From the NCBI RefSeq assembly GCF_000812465.1, contig NZ_JWMA01000014.1, positions 1 to 64,000 of the forward strand: a DNA stretch of 64,000 nucleotides. The letters run 5' to 3'. Made by a program: the position numbers and the translations under genes. Under the pieces are notes generated by a model. It saw only the letters and a program-made list of their open reading frames with translations, made no database searches and was not told the origin of the DNA. The stretch is from Cupriavidus sp. IDO (GTDB lineage: Bacteria > Pseudomonadota > Gammaproteobacteria > Burkholderiales > Burkholderiaceae). This document shows positions 26,242 through 35,641 of this stretch, in pieces (within the stretch, counting starts at the first letter, position 1; every line of letters starts with the position of its first letter).

Positions 26242-27699
26242 ATGATTACCCTGGACCTGATCCGCAGCCGCCGTGGCGGCGAAACCCTGACCGAGCAGAT
26301 CGTGGCCGGCATTGCCGGACTGGTCGACCGGCGCGCCCTGCGCGCGGGCGCTGCGCTGCCGTCGGTGCGGCGCTTTGCGCAGCAGCACGGTGTCAGTACG
26401 TTCACGGTGGCCGAGGCCTACGGGCGGCTGACGGCGCTGGGCTACCTGGCGGCGCGCCCGGGGTCCGGCTATACGGTCGCGCACCGGCATGCCCCCGCCG
26501 GCAACGCCCGCACGCTGCAATGGGAGGCACCGGGGCTGAATGCGGCGTGGCTGCTTTCGGATGTCTTTGCCGATCATTCCGTGCCGATCAAGGCCGGTGC
26601 CGGCTGGCTGCCTGGCGACTGGCTCAACGAGGAAGGCCTGCACCAGGCCATGCGCGCGGCCGCGCGGGTGCCGGCCGCGCAGGTCTCAGGCTACGGCCAC
26701 CCGTATGGCTTTGCGCCGCTGCGCGAACATATCGCCGCCAGCCTCGGCCAGTACGGCATCCCGCTGCAGGCGCAGCAGGTGGTGCTGACGCAGGGCGCCA
26801 CGCAGGCGCTGGACCTGGTGGTGCGCACGCTGCTGCGCGCCGGCGACACCGTGCTGGTCGAATCCCCCTGCTACTGCAACCTGCTGCAGATCCTGCGGCT
26901 GGCCGGGCTGCGCGTGGTGGGCGTGCCGCGCACCGCGGCCGGGCTCGATACCGACGCGCTGGACGACGCCATCCGCGCCCATGCGCCGCGCGCGCTCTTC
27001 GTCAACACCGTGCTGCAGAACCCGACCGGCGCCAGCCTGACCAGCATGAATGCCTTCCGCGTGCTGCAGCTGGCCGAGCAGCACCGGCTGCTGGTGGTGG
27101 AGGACGATATCTACCGCGAACTGGCGCCGGCCGGATCGCCGATGCTGGCGGCCATGGACGGCCTGTCGCAGGTGGTCTACATCAACGGTTTTTCCAAGAC
27201 CATCACGCCATCGCTGCGCGTGGGCTACCTGGCGGCGAGCCCGGACCTGGCCAAGGCATTTGCGCGCACCAAGATGGCGGTCGGGCTGACCTCGTCGGAA
27301 GTGACCGAGCGGCTGGTCTACTCGGTGCTGACCAGCGGCCACTACGGCCGCCATGTGGCCGCGCTGGCCGAACGGCTACGCGCCCAGCAGGATCATGTGA
27401 CGGAAAAGATGGAGGCGCACGGGCTGGAAGTGCTGCTGCGCCCGGAAGGCGGGATGTTTGCCTGGGCGCGGATGCAGGGCGCCACAGGTGGCGAGCCCAT
27501 GACTGGCAACCGGCTCGCCACGCTGGCGCTGGAGCATGGCATCTGGCTGGCGCCGGGTTCCTATTTCGAGCCGGATGAAACCGACTCGCCGTGGATCCGC
27601 TTCAATGTGGCGACCGGCGATGCGCCACAACTGTGGCAGTTCTTCGATCGCCTGGCCGGCAGGCCGCGCGATGAGGCGGCCGGGGCACGCGCCGCCTGA
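26242..27699 (+). CDS. MocR-type regulator of the beta-alanine operon (OapR-like)
   Basis: 485 residues: GntR winged helix (about 10-80, LPSVRRFAQQHGVSTFTVAEAYGRL) plus aminotransferase-like domain with the PLP lysine in NGFSKTITPSLRVGYL and the aspartate in VVEDDIYREL. ATG 26242 is chosen because MITLDLIRSRRGGETLTEQIV is the natural family start. It is divergent from the transaminase-mmsA operon and a direct-repeat operator lies between, so it probably activates that operon on beta-alanine, as recalled for C. necator OapR. It is paralogous to the regulator at 19970-21373. A hairpin follows the stop. Confidence 0.85.
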   Translation: MITLDLIRSRRGGETLTEQIVAGIAGLVDRRALRAGAALPSVRRFAQQHGVSTFTVAEAYGRLTALGYLAARPGSGYTVAHRHAPAGNARTLQWEAPGLNAAWLLSDVFADHSVPIKAGAGWLPGDWLNEEGLHQAMRAAARVPAAQVSGYGHPYGFAPLREHIAASLGQYGIPLQAQQVVLTQGATQALDLVVRTLLRAGDTVLVESPCYCNLLQILRLAGLRVVGVPRTAAGLDTDALDDAIRAHAPRALFVNTVLQNPTGASLTSMNAFRVLQLAEQHRLLVVEDDIYRELAPAGSPMLAAMDGLSQVVYINGFSKTITPSLRVGYLAASPDLAKAFARTKMAVGLTSSEVTERLVYSVLTSGHYGRHVAALAERLRAQQDHVTEKMEAHGLEVLLRPEGGMFAWARMQGATGGEPMTGNRLATLALEHGIWLAPGSYFEPDETDSPWIRFNVATGDAPQLWQFFDRLAGRPRDEAAGARAA

Positions 27700-27702
27700 G
27701 GC

Positions 27703-27723
27703 GAATCGATGCAAAATCGATTC
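27703..27723 (+). terminator. Hairpin just after the MocR stop; gap to 28005 otherwise empty
   Basis: GAATCGAT-GCAAA-ATCGATTC is a perfect 8-bp stem 3 bp after the stop codon, without a U-tract. The remaining gap to 28005 is noticeably AT-richer (about 27830-27940). It includes a weak 30-codon minus-strand frame (27747-27836, MTYRFIAICLGIWLGICATA) that could be a single membrane helix, but with no convincing start signals. Confidence 0.45.
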
Positions 27724-28005
27724 GGCAGTGCCGCAAGCGGCCGGAGTCAGGCCCAGAGGCGCTCGACCACCCAGCCGGCTGTTGCGCAAATTCCCAGCCA
27801 AATCCCAAGGCAGATAGCAATAAAGCGATATGTCATCTCAAAATCAACAACAAAAGTGAGTCGATTGCATGAATCTTTCGCGAAATTATACATCCATCCG
27901 TGAATGTATGTTTGCCTCGGAAGATTCTGAGATGACTTAATGAGCATCGGGCGCAGCGGCGAGCCGCACGAACACCCGATGGCCGGCCCCGGGCAGGGGA
28001 TATCG

Positions 28006-28884
28006 TCAATCCAGCAGGAATGGCAACGCCTCCTTCAGCAGCCGCTCCGGCATCTCCTCCGCAATGTAGTGCCCGCACGGCAAGGCATGCCCGCGCACGC
28101 GCCGGGCCACCTTGCGCCATTCCTCCAGCGGCGCGAAGCATTGGCCGACGGCGCCCTGTTCGCCCCACAGCGCCAGCATCTCGCATTCGATCATGCGGCC
28201 CGCGGCGAGGTCGGCGCGGTCGTGCTCCAGGTCGATCGAGGCGCTGGCGCGATAGTCTTCGCACAGTCCGTGCGCGGCGCCGGGGCTCGCCAGGCCGCGC
28301 AGGTATGCGGCCAGCGCGGCTTCGGTAAACGGTGCGAGGCCGGCGCTGCGGCTGCCCATGGTCTGCTTCAGGTACAGCTCGGGATCGGCTTCGATCAGCG
28401 TCTCGGGAAACGGCGCGGGGCGGATCAGGAAGAACCAGTGGTAGTAGGCGCGCGCAAAGGCCAGGTTGGTCTGCTCGTACATGGCCAGGGTCGGGGCGAT
28501 GTCGAGCGTGACGAGCTTGCGCACCGCATCCGGGTGATCCATCGCAAGCCGGTGCGCGACACGTGCGCCGCGGTCGTGGGCGAGCACGCTGAAGCGATCG
28601 AAGCCGAGCGCCCGCATTACGGCGATCTGGTCGGCCGCCATGGTGCGCTTGCTGTAGTTGCTGTGGTCCGGCAAACCCGCCGGCTTGTCGCTGTCGCCGT
28701 AGCCGCGCAGGTCGGTCGCGACCACGGTGAAGTGGCGCGCCAGCGTGCCCGCGACCTTGTGCCAGATCACATGCGTCTGCGGGTGGCCGTGCAGCAGGAG
28801 CAGCGCCGGGCCCTGCCCGCCGACAATGGCGTGAATGCCGATGCCGTCGCTGTCGATGCGGTGTGGGGTGAATCCTTCGAACAT
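28006..28884 (-). CDS. Alpha/beta hydrolase, fluoroacetate dehalogenase type
   Basis: 292-residue alpha/beta hydrolase. The nucleophile motif AHDRGARVAH places Asp104 with Arg105 and Arg108; Asp128 (TLDIAP), His149-Trp150 (YYHWFF), Tyr211 (CEDYRA) and His272 (CGHYIAEE) complete the residue set recalled for fluoroacetate dehalogenases (Asp110, Arg111, Arg114, Asp134, His155, Trp156, Tyr219, His280) with matching spacing. The predicted reaction is hydrolytic removal of halogen from a 2-haloacid, giving the hydroxy acid; relatives act on fluoroacetate or chloroacetate. Start ATG 28884 is at the family N-terminus. It stands alone, divergent from dmeF. Epoxide hydrolase activity is the alternative. 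Confidence 0.8.
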   Translation of the reverse strand: MFEGFTPHRIDSDGIGIHAIVGGQGPALLLLHGHPQTHVIWHKVAGTLARHFTVVATDLRGYGDSDKPAGLPDHSNYSKRTMAADQIAVMRALGFDRFSVLAHDRGARVAHRLAMDHPDAVRKLVTLDIAPTLAMYEQTNLAFARAYYHWFFLIRPAPFPETLIEADPELYLKQTMGSRSAGLAPFTEAALAAYLRGLASPGAAHGLCEDYRASASIDLEHDRADLAAGRMIECEMLALWGEQGAVGQCFAPLEEWRKVARRVRGHALPCGHYIAEEMPERLLKEALPFLLD

Positions 28885-29100
28885 ATCGGGCTGCCTCCTG
28901 CCTGGGTGGAATGGTGGCTGGGCAGCCAGTGTAGCGGCGCTAGCGCTCTCCATCATTGCCGGCAAGGACTTTCATCCATGCCTGCCATTCACCAATTCCG
29001 CCGAACCCCCTTTCGCAGTCAGGGTCGCGGACGGGCCGTCAGGCCGCCTCTGCTACCCTTCGGGGCAACACCTTCACACTATCAACTGGCCGAGCCCGAT

Positions 29101-30084
29101 ATGCATTCCCACGATCTCTCGGCGTGGACCCACAGCCACGTCTTCGATACCGGCAACCACGCGGCCGAACGCGGCACGCGCCTTGTCATGCTGATCACCG
29201 CCGCGACGATGGTGGTCGAAATCGCCGCCGGACTCTGGTTCAACTCGATGGCCCTGCTCGCAGACGGCTGGCACATGAGCTCGCACGCGCTGGCCATCGG
29301 GCTGTCCGCCTTCGCGTATGCCGCGGCGCGGCGCTATGCCAGCGACCGCCGCTTCGCCTTTGGTACCTGGAAGATCGAAGTGCTGGCAGGTTTTGCCAGC
29401 GCCATCTTCCTGCTCGGCATTGCCGTGCTGATGGCCGCGGGCTCGGTGGAACGACTGTTTACGCCGCAGGCGATCCACTATCGGGAAGCCATGGCGGTGA
29501 CCGCGCTCGGCCTGCTGGTCAATCTCGGCTGCGCGCTGATCCTCGGCGGCACCCACCATCACGATCACGGCCATGACCACGGGCACGGTCATTCGCACGG
29601 ACACGACCACCATCATCATCACGACATCAACCTGCGCTCGGCCTATGTGCACGTGCTGGCCGATGCCGCGACCTCGGTGCTCGCCATCGTCGCCCTGGCC
29701 GGCGGCTGGTGGCTGGGCTGGAGCTGGCTCGACCCGGTGATGGGCCTGGTCGGCGCGGCGCTGGTCGGCAGGTGGGCCTATGGGCTGATGCGCGAGAGCG
29801 GCACGGTGCTGCTCGACCGCGAGATGGACCACCCGGTGGTGGAAGAAGTGCGCGAAGTGCTGGCGGAGTTCGACGACGGCGAGGACGGCACGCGTGTGAG
29901 CGACCTGCATGTCTGGCGCGTCGGCCGGCAACAGTTCGCGTGCATCGTCTGCCTGGTCACGCATGACGCCACGCTGACGGCGCAGCGCGTACGCCAGGCC
30001 TTGTCCGTGCATGAGGAACTGGTGCACGTGACAGTGGAGATCAGCTGGTGCGATGGCGTCGCCCCGGCGCTGCGGGCGGCTTAA
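29101..30084 (+). CDS. dmeF: CDF-family divalent metal efflux pump DmeF
   Basis: 327-residue cation diffusion facilitator exporting Co(II)/Ni(II)/Zn(II) from the cytoplasm in exchange for protons. Six hydrophobic segments; metal-site residues occur in LLADGWHMSSHA (about 53-63) and YVHVLADAATS (about 182-192), with a His/Asp/Gly-rich loop at 152-174 between helices IV and V. The N-terminus MHSHDLSAWTHSHVF is typical of the DmeF branch. ATG 29101 is used; the frame is open far upstream but lacks homology there. No dmeR regulator is adjacent. Confidence 0.88.
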   Translation: MHSHDLSAWTHSHVFDTGNHAAERGTRLVMLITAATMVVEIAAGLWFNSMALLADGWHMSSHALAIGLSAFAYAAARRYASDRRFAFGTWKIEVLAGFASAIFLLGIAVLMAAGSVERLFTPQAIHYREAMAVTALGLLVNLGCALILGGTHHHDHGHDHGHGHSHGHDHHHHHDINLRSAYVHVLADAATSVLAIVALAGGWWLGWSWLDPVMGLVGAALVGRWAYGLMRESGTVLLDREMDHPVVEEVREVLAEFDDGEDGTRVSDLHVWRVGRQQFACIVCLVTHDATLTAQRVRQALSVHEELVHVTVEISWCDGVAPALRAA

Positions 30085-30169
30085 GCCCGAGTGCGGGGAG
30101 CGGTTATAAAGGGGTTCCGGCTGCGGCCGCAGGCAAAATCCTTCCGCTCACCGGATCCACCACCAAAAC

Positions 30170-30613
30170 CTACGTCAACTCGCAATACATGCACAGCGGC
30201 GGCGTATCCGTATGCCGGTGAAACTCGCTGGACTGCATGACCTCCTGCGGCAACTTCGACGCCTGAATCAGAGAGAAGCCATAGCGCGCAAAGTAGCTGG
30301 GACAGCTCGATGACAACAACACCGCGTGCCTGGCACCGTTGGCGCGCGCGCGCATCAGCACGGCACGCACCAGGTGCGTAGCTACGCCCTGGTCGCGCTG
30401 CTCCGGCAGCACGGCCACCGAGCGGATCACCACGGTCTCGCCGAATCGTTCGCCCGCGCCGCAGCCGACGATCTGCTTTTCGAGCACGGCGACATGGAAG
30501 TGTTCCAGTAGCCGGAAGACATCGTCCGTGGGCAAGCCACAGCGTTCCAGCACTGCCCCGACAGCCGGTGCGTCCGACGTCTGGGCCGCCCGGATTTGCA
30601 AATCTCTGATCAT
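30170..30613 (-). CDS. GNAT acetyltransferase, ArsN2-like
   Basis: 147-residue GNAT-fold N-acetyltransferase. Acetyl-CoA motif A is in VLPEQRDQGVATHLVRAVL (about 72-90) and the C-terminal YFARYGF motif is present. The pattern RAAQTSDAPAVGAVLERCGLPTDDV resembles the ArsN2 group associated with arsenic resistance islands, though no other ars gene is nearby. Convergent with dmeF. A second ArsN2-like enzyme is encoded at 37163-37594. The substrate is unassigned. Confidence 0.7.
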   Translation of the reverse strand: MIRDLQIRAAQTSDAPAVGAVLERCGLPTDDVFRLLEHFHVAVLEKQIVGCGAGERFGETVVIRSVAVLPEQRDQGVATHLVRAVLMRARANGARHAVLLSSSCPSYFARYGFSLIQASKLPQEVMQSSEFHRHTDTPPLCMYCELT

Positions 30614-30927
30614 CTGGAGCCTCTTTTTCTCACATCACTTGCGACGGGAACACCACGGAAGCCCTGCATGGTTGTCACGCGCGGCGGCGTGCCGGACAAG
30701 CGCCCGGCAACACCAAGCCAGCGGCGACACACTACATGAATCATCGTAGTTGTTCCAGACGGGGAGAACGCTGAGAAACGCCGCCTTGCAAGGCACAGAC
30801 CTGTACGGGGCATGCGGCAAGACAGGGCTGGAAGCCGAGGGGCGGAAAGGGGAGTACTGCCGGGTGCCGGCGGGCCTTGTGCAAGCCGCGGCGGGAAGAA
30901 CGGGCGAGCGTGCCCGGGAAAGAATGC
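30614..30927. other. Gene-free gap between the acetyltransferase and tRNA-Cys
   Basis: No supported coding region. On the tRNA side, CGGGC (30901-30905)/GCCCG (30912-30916) followed on the minus strand by TTCTTCC may terminate the tRNA transcript. The acetyltransferase promoter must also lie here; no clear hexamers were found. Confidence 0.4.
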
Positions 30928-31002
30928 TGGAGGCGGGGATCCGGAATCGAACCGTCGTATACGGCTTTGCAGGCCGTTGCATCACCACTCTGCCACCCCG
31001 CC
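30928..31002 (-). tRNA. tRNA-Cys (anticodon GCA)
   Basis: Read on the minus strand, the acceptor arms GGCGGGG and CCCCGCC pair over 7 bp with discriminator U and an encoded CCA. The anticodon stem-loop CGGC-CTGCAAA-GCCG carries GCA, and the T arm CGACGG-TTCGATT-CCG is canonical. Length 75 nt including CCA. The first nucleotides are at 31002; the bfr gene lies upstream on the same strand. Confidence 0.95.
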
Positions 31003-31086
31003 ATGGGACGTCCGAGGACAAACCGTGTTGCGGGCCGCAGTGTAGCGGGAAATCGAAAAGTCTGCAGGAGGCGGCGCAAACGCCCT

Positions 31087-31102
31087 CCCGCCCGCAGGCG
31101 GG
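31087..31102 (-). terminator. GC hairpin downstream of bfr
   Basis: CCCGCC-CGCA-GGCGGG, a perfect 6-bp stem 27 bp beyond the bfr stop and ahead of tRNA-Cys. No U-tract, so termination would be weak. Confidence 0.35.
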
Positions 31103-31129
31103 ACCGCCCCCGCGCCGGGGCTACCGATC

Positions 31130-31606
31130 CTACGACGGGCTGCCCATGGCCGACTGCAGGTAGTTCTGCAATCCAACCTTCTTCACCAGGTCGAGCTGGG
31201 TTTCCAGCCAGTCGATATGCGATTCGGTCGCATCGAGAATGTGTTCGACAATCTCGCGCGACACATAGTCACCGACAGACTCGAAGTACTTGATGGCTTC
31301 CTTGCAGCTGGCCTGGGACGTCTGCTCCAGCTTCAAATCGCATCCGAGCATTTCCTCGGTATTTTCGCCGATCAGCAATTTGCCCAGATCCTGCAGGTTT
31401 GGCACGCCATCGAGCAGGAGAATGCGCTCGATCAGCATGTCGGCATGCTTCATCTCCTCGATCGATTCCTCGTACTCGTGCTTGCCCAGCGCGCCGAATC
31501 CCCAGTGGCGGTACATGCGGGCGTGCAGGAAATACTGGTTGATTGCAGTCAGCTCGTGCTTGAGCTGGCCATTGAGCAACTGGATTACTTTCTTATCGCT
31601 TTTCAT
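31130..31606 (-). CDS. bfr: Bacterioferritin
   Basis: 158-residue 24-mer iron-storage protein. Ferroxidase ligands Glu18, Glu51 and His54 and the haem ligand Met52 (EEMKHAD) are at the standard positions, with further ligands in [21 protein letters not shown]. It oxidises Fe(II) and stores it as ferric mineral. ATG 31606 is the canonical start. An AT-rich stretch with ATGAGAATCGAGATATT (about 31635-31651, minus strand) upstream loosely resembles a Fur box; this is weak. No bacterioferritin-associated ferredoxin gene is adjacent. Confidence 0.93.
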   Translation of the reverse strand: MKSDKKVIQLLNGQLKHELTAINQYFLHARMYRHWGFGALGKHEYEESIEEMKHADMLIERILLLDGVPNLQDLGKLLIGENTEEMLGCDLKLEQTSQASCKEAIKYFESVGDYVSREIVEHILDATESHIDWLETQLDLVKKVGLQNYLQSAMGSPS

Positions 31607-32064
31607 GGCATTTTCCCAACCCCTCGAAACCCAAAATATCTCGATTCTCATTTCCCGTGCAGCCGGCGTTTCCGGTGCATTTTCATGGTAGTCGCGTTCT
31701 GTTATTTATTCTGGAATGGGATTGCGTTTGATTGTTTTTCACGTTTTCAAGGGCGACCGGCGAACTGCCGGGGTCGGGGGCGGTGCACGACCGGGCACGC
31801 CACGGCCCGCTGAGGCGCCATAAAAAAGTTACTCGCTCGTCACCACCCAAGACTTAGCAAAACTCCTCCTGAATGCGCCTCACGGGCCAATTGTCGATGA
31901 CTTCGAACGCCGACTTTATGGCGCTGCGTCCTGTGTGCCCGATCGTGGACCTCCTCCCACCATCGCGCAGGCGCCAGGCACTGTTGGCTGCTGCTGCGAC
32001 TGAGTTACGCCTGATACACAAGCGGCCGCGATCATCCGCTGCCACGCCCGACGCTTCTCCCGGT
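31607..32064. other. 458-bp gap upstream of bfr
   Basis: No supported gene. The bfr promoter region is AT-rich (31620-31760), with a weak Fur-like ATGAGAAT sequence near 31650. The part 31800-32064 returns to high GC and contains the region after the spermidine-synthase-like gene stop, without an evident terminator hairpin. Confidence 0.4.
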
Positions 32065-34536
32065 TCACGGGACCACGACAGTCGCCGCCAGGTACAGAAG
32101 CAGTGCCATCAGCAGCACCGCAGTGAATCCGAGGTGAATCGCCAGCAGGGTCGCCAGCACTGCCGCCACCACCGATACGCAGGCATTGACACCCCACGCC
32201 ATCGGGACCAGCGGTTCGGCACGATCCGAGACGCGTTTGAGCCCGAACGGAAACGGTATGCCCATGGCAAATGCCAGCGGCGCGACCAGCAATGCGCAGA
32301 CGCCGATCCTGGCAAGCCCTGGAAGTGGTGCCAGCAGGCGGAACAGCGGGGGCAGCACGGCCAGGTAGACAAGGGCGATCGTGCAGATCGCGAAGACAGT
32401 CCTCTCCAGAGGACGGCGGCGAATCCTGCTGCCACTCACACGCTGTCCGCTGGCAGCTACCGGTGCCATGCCGGCCTGCAGGCGTCTGGAGTATCGGCTG
32501 CCGAGACTGGCAAAGATCAGGAAGGCACTCAGCGTTACCGCTACCGAGTACAGCGGATGGCTCAGGAACAGCGTGAACTTCTGGATGAACGCTATCTCCA
32601 CGAACATGAAAGCAAAACCGATCGCGGCAAAGTACGCCACGACCCGCAGCTCGAACCCGCCTGCGACAGCTGGTGCTGCGTCGCGAGACCGCCGCTGGCG
32701 ATACCGTGCCACCCACAGCGGCACCAGGATCAGCAGCACGGCAGCCACGCAGGCCTGCAGCAGCGTGGCGATCAGCACGGGATAGCCCCACTCCAGCATC
32801 GACAGGCTGCCCTGCGCCTTCAGCGCGAGCAGTTCCGGCAGCGAACGCCACTTGAAGAAGTGGAAGAAGTACGGCCTGTCGTCCGTGGCGGGACGCACAT
32901 CGAACTTGTAGCGCGCTAGGAATCCCGCTCGATCGCCCGATAGCAAGGCCTGTGCCGTGTCGAAGTAATAGGGTTGATCGAGCACGTTGTACCGGTTTGC
33001 CTGCGACGCGGGCATCCCGGGATAGTAAGCAAGATCGAACGATCGCGCCCGGCAGAATTCCTGCAATGCCGCGATGCTGGCGTCGCTGATATCCCCGTTG
33101 CTGATCACCAGTGTTGCGGTCTTCCAGCCGCGGATCATGGCGATGCGGCGCGATGCACTGGCCTGCCCGCCGCGCTCGATGGCCTCGATCGCGGTGGACA
33201 GCAGCCTGGGAATATCGCGCGGCGGCAGCGTGACCCAGCGCGTGATGGCGAGCAGACCGCCGGGCCTGAGATGGCGCAGGTATTCCTCGAAGGCCTCCAC
33301 CGTGTACAGGTAGTTCTCGGAAAGCGCGTGCAGGCCGCCCGACGCCGCACCAAACGAATCCAGCAGCGCAATCTGGATCAGGTCATAAGGCTCGCTGCGC
33401 GATGCCACCAGACCGCGCGCCTCGCCGATCAGCACGCGGACGCCGGGCGCGCTGTAAGGCTTGCCGGAGAAATCCGCGAACCGGTGCTGGACCAGATCGA
33501 TCACCTGCGGGTTCAGTTCGATGGCATCGACGGCGCTTGCACGATGGTAGATTGCCTGCAGCACATCGGCGCCGGCGCCGCTGCCCAGCACGAGCACGCG
33601 GGGGCGTTGCAGCAAGTGGTACGGCAACGCGGACGTCAGGTAGTCCAGGTAGGCGAGCGGCTCGCGGCGTCCGTCATAGCGGTTCAACACGGAAAGGCCG
33701 TCGCCGTCAGTGAAGATGCCCAACTGCGCGGGCGGCTCCATGGTGGCGTTGAGGCTCAGGCCCGGTGCGTGCCGCAAGGGAATGGTAGGGCTGTCGACGA
33801 CCGTGATCAGGCCCATCGGACTCCACGCCTGCGCAATCGTGCGCGCATCCTTGATGCGCAGCGTCTGGCTCAGCTCCTTGTACTCGGAGGGCGACAGCGC
33901 GATCCAGCGCTCGGGCACGCTGGCCGGCACGATCACCGCTGTTGCCAGCAGCAATACGGGAAGCCAGCGCCGGTGCCATCCGCATGCCATGCTCGCCAAC
34001 GCACCCGCGGCGGTGCCGGTGCCACCCAGCAGCCTCAAGGCATCGACAGGCGTCAGCACAAACAGCGCGCCAACGATCGCGAGGCTGCCTATGCCGGCGC
34101 CAAGGATATCGAAGGCGTAGATCCGATGGATCTGTGCCTGGAAGCTGGTGAAGGTCAGGCAGATGCAGACGGCCGCGCAGAAGAACGGGATGAACAGCAG
34201 CAGATAGATCCACAGCAGGCGCACCGGCTGTCGCGGGTCCCACAGGATCTCAAGCGGATTGAACGGAATGTGCTGGGCAAGGTTAAAGCAGGCGATCGCA
34301 CTCAGTCCGAACAGCACTGCGCCGACCGTGAACACGCTGCAGAACCGCGGCACCAGCACACGCTGCGCCAGCGTCACGGCGGTACCGGCCGCGCCGTAGC
34401 CCAGCAGCGCGACGCTGATCATCATGTAGGCGAAGTGGTGCCACTGGATGATCGAGAGCAACCGCAGCAGCAGCACTTCATAGCCGAGCGCGGAAGCGGA
34501 CAGCAGCCCCATCGCGAGCAATGGCGGGGACCGCAT
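32065..34536 (-). CDS. Polytopic membrane protein with central spermidine-synthase-like (SAM-binding) domain
   Basis: About 823 residues: an N-terminal membrane half (roughly seven helices, residues 1-215), a soluble Rossmann domain like spermidine synthases (about 300-520, LVLGSGAGADVLQAIYH and VDAIELNPQVIDL), and a C-terminal membrane part of about seven helices. Fused spermidine-synthase-like membrane proteins are known but mostly unassigned; polyamine synthesis is not certain because catalytic Asp motifs are not clear. ATG 34536 (alternatively TTG 34542) overlaps the end of the pcm-like gene upstream, so the two are translationally coupled. Confidence 0.75.
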   Translation of the reverse strand: MRSPPLLAMGLLSASALGYEVLLLRLLSIIQWHHFAYMMISVALLGYGAAGTAVTLAQRVLVPRFCSVFTVGAVLFGLSAIACFNLAQHIPFNPLEILWDPRQPVRLLWIYLLLFIPFFCAAVCICLTFTSFQAQIHRIYAFDILGAGIGSLAIVGALFVLTPVDALRLLGGTGTAAGALASMACGWHRRWLPVLLLATAVIVPASVPERWIALSPSEYKELSQTLRIKDARTIAQAWSPMGLITVVDSPTIPLRHAPGLSLNATMEPPAQLGIFTDGDGLSVLNRYDGRREPLAYLDYLTSALPYHLLQRPRVLVLGSGAGADVLQAIYHRASAVDAIELNPQVIDLVQHRFADFSGKPYSAPGVRVLIGEARGLVASRSEPYDLIQIALLDSFGAASGGLHALSENYLYTVEAFEEYLRHLRPGGLLAITRWVTLPPRDIPRLLSTAIEAIERGGQASASRRIAMIRGWKTATLVISNGDISDASIAALQEFCRARSFDLAYYPGMPASQANRYNVLDQPYYFDTAQALLSGDRAGFLARYKFDVRPATDDRPYFFHFFKWRSLPELLALKAQGSLSMLEWGYPVLIATLLQACVAAVLLILVPLWVARYRQRRSRDAAPAVAGGFELRVVAYFAAIGFAFMFVEIAFIQKFTLFLSHPLYSVAVTLSAFLIFASLGSRYSRRLQAGMAPVAASGQRVSGSRIRRRPLERTVFAICTIALVYLAVLPPLFRLLAPLPGLARIGVCALLVAPLAFAMGIPFPFGLKRVSDRAEPLVPMAWGVNACVSVVAAVLATLLAIHLGFTAVLLMALLLYLAATVVVP

Positions 34537-34538
34537 GC

Positions 34539-35282
34539 TCAACGCCCTCCGGCCAGCGGGACGAACCGGACGGGCAGGACCTGCCGGGTGGAGATGGTGC
34601 CGTCGCTCGCCTTCTCGATCAGCAACAGATACTGGGTCATGAACGGCGCGCCGACCGGGATCACCATCCGCCCTCCGGGCTTGAGCTGCGCAATCAACGG
34701 CGGCGGGACATGGCTGGCCGCTGCGGTGACGAGGATGGCGTCATAGGGCCCGTGCTCGGCCCATCCGTAGTAGCCGTCGCCCAGCCTGGCTTCCACCTGC
34801 CGATACCCAAGCACGCCCAGGCGCTCCCTTGCCTGCGTTGCCAGGGGCTCGATGATCTCCATCGTGTAGACCGCACGCACCAGCTCCGCGAGGATCGCCG
34901 CCTGGTAGCCCGAGCCGGTGCCGATCTCGAGCACCACGTCCGTGGGCCCGACCCGCGCCAGGTCAGTCATGAGGGCAACGATGTAGGGTTGCGAGATCGT
35001 CTGGCCGTGCCCGATCGGCAGTGGCCGGTTCTCGTAGGCATAACGTTCCTCCTCGGGCGGGACGAACCTGTGGCGCGGCACCTTCGCCATGGCGGCCATC
35101 ACCCGCGCATCGAGTGTAGCCTTGCCGGTTCCGTCACGCGTGGCAGCCGATATGGCGGCGATGTCCCGGACCATGGCATTGCGCAACGGCGTGAATGCGT
35201 CATCGGCACGCAGGCCGGCGGATGCCAGCGCCAGCGCAATGGCGGGCACCAGGATACGCATCAGGAGCGTCGCCGGCTTCAC
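34539..35282 (-). CDS. pcm: Exported protein-L-isoaspartate O-methyltransferase
   Basis: 247-residue SAM-dependent methyltransferase repairing isoaspartyl residues. The PIMT signatures GQTISQPYIVALM (about 93-105), the SAM motif LEIGTGSGYQAAIL (about 118-131) and the C-terminal GGRMVIPVG are intact. Residues 1-27 (MKPATLLMRILVPAIALALASAGLRA) form a signal peptide, unlike cytoplasmic Pcm. The start GTG 35282 is chosen for its ribosome site GGGAG; ATG 35261 is possible. It is coupled to the membrane spermidine-synthase-like gene downstream. Confidence 0.83.
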   Translation of the reverse strand: MKPATLLMRILVPAIALALASAGLRADDAFTPLRNAMVRDIAAISAATRDGTGKATLDARVMAAMAKVPRHRFVPPEEERYAYENRPLPIGHGQTISQPYIVALMTDLARVGPTDVVLEIGTGSGYQAAILAELVRAVYTMEIIEPLATQARERLGVLGYRQVEARLGDGYYGWAEHGPYDAILVTAAASHVPPPLIAQLKPGGRMVIPVGAPFMTQYLLLIEKASDGTISTRQVLPVRFVPLAGGR

Positions 35283-35641
35283 AATGACTCCCAGACTAAG
35301 GGACAGTCCAATCGTATGGCCGGCGGGCGGGCTCTGCAAGGTGGCTTTGGGGGATGCCGGCAGCAGCTCTGGCGTGGAGGCTACTGCCGGTGGAGGCGGG
35401 ATGTTGCCGGCATCGCGGGGGATAAGCAGAGGAAGGGAGTCGCTCGTTAAGCGTTCCGGCGCAACTATTAACTGACTTGCGCGCGAGTGGAGAGGCATGA
35501 CAAGCGATACCACGTGGCAGGCCAATCCGACAAGCTGCGTCACGCTCGACGCTTAGGCACAGTACCGGTTGATTTTTCGACACGGATGCCGCGACAACTT
35601 GGCGCATATCGCAGCGCGGCGTTGCTGCCGCTTTCTCTGCC
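35283..35641. other. 359-bp gap upstream of the pcm-like gene
   Basis: Nothing supported. A 158-codon minus-strand frame crosses it, but its translation is low-complexity and lacks family resemblance or a ribosome site. The pcm promoter presumably lies here. Confidence 0.4.

Noticed and set aside
27940-29100. 5' extension of the DmeF frame to 714 codons
   Set aside because: The extension is antisense to the hydrolase gene and has no family similarity; DmeF homology begins at ATG 29101.
31630-31660. Fur box upstream of bfr
   Set aside because: Only a partial ATGAGAAT half-match; too weak to list as a site.
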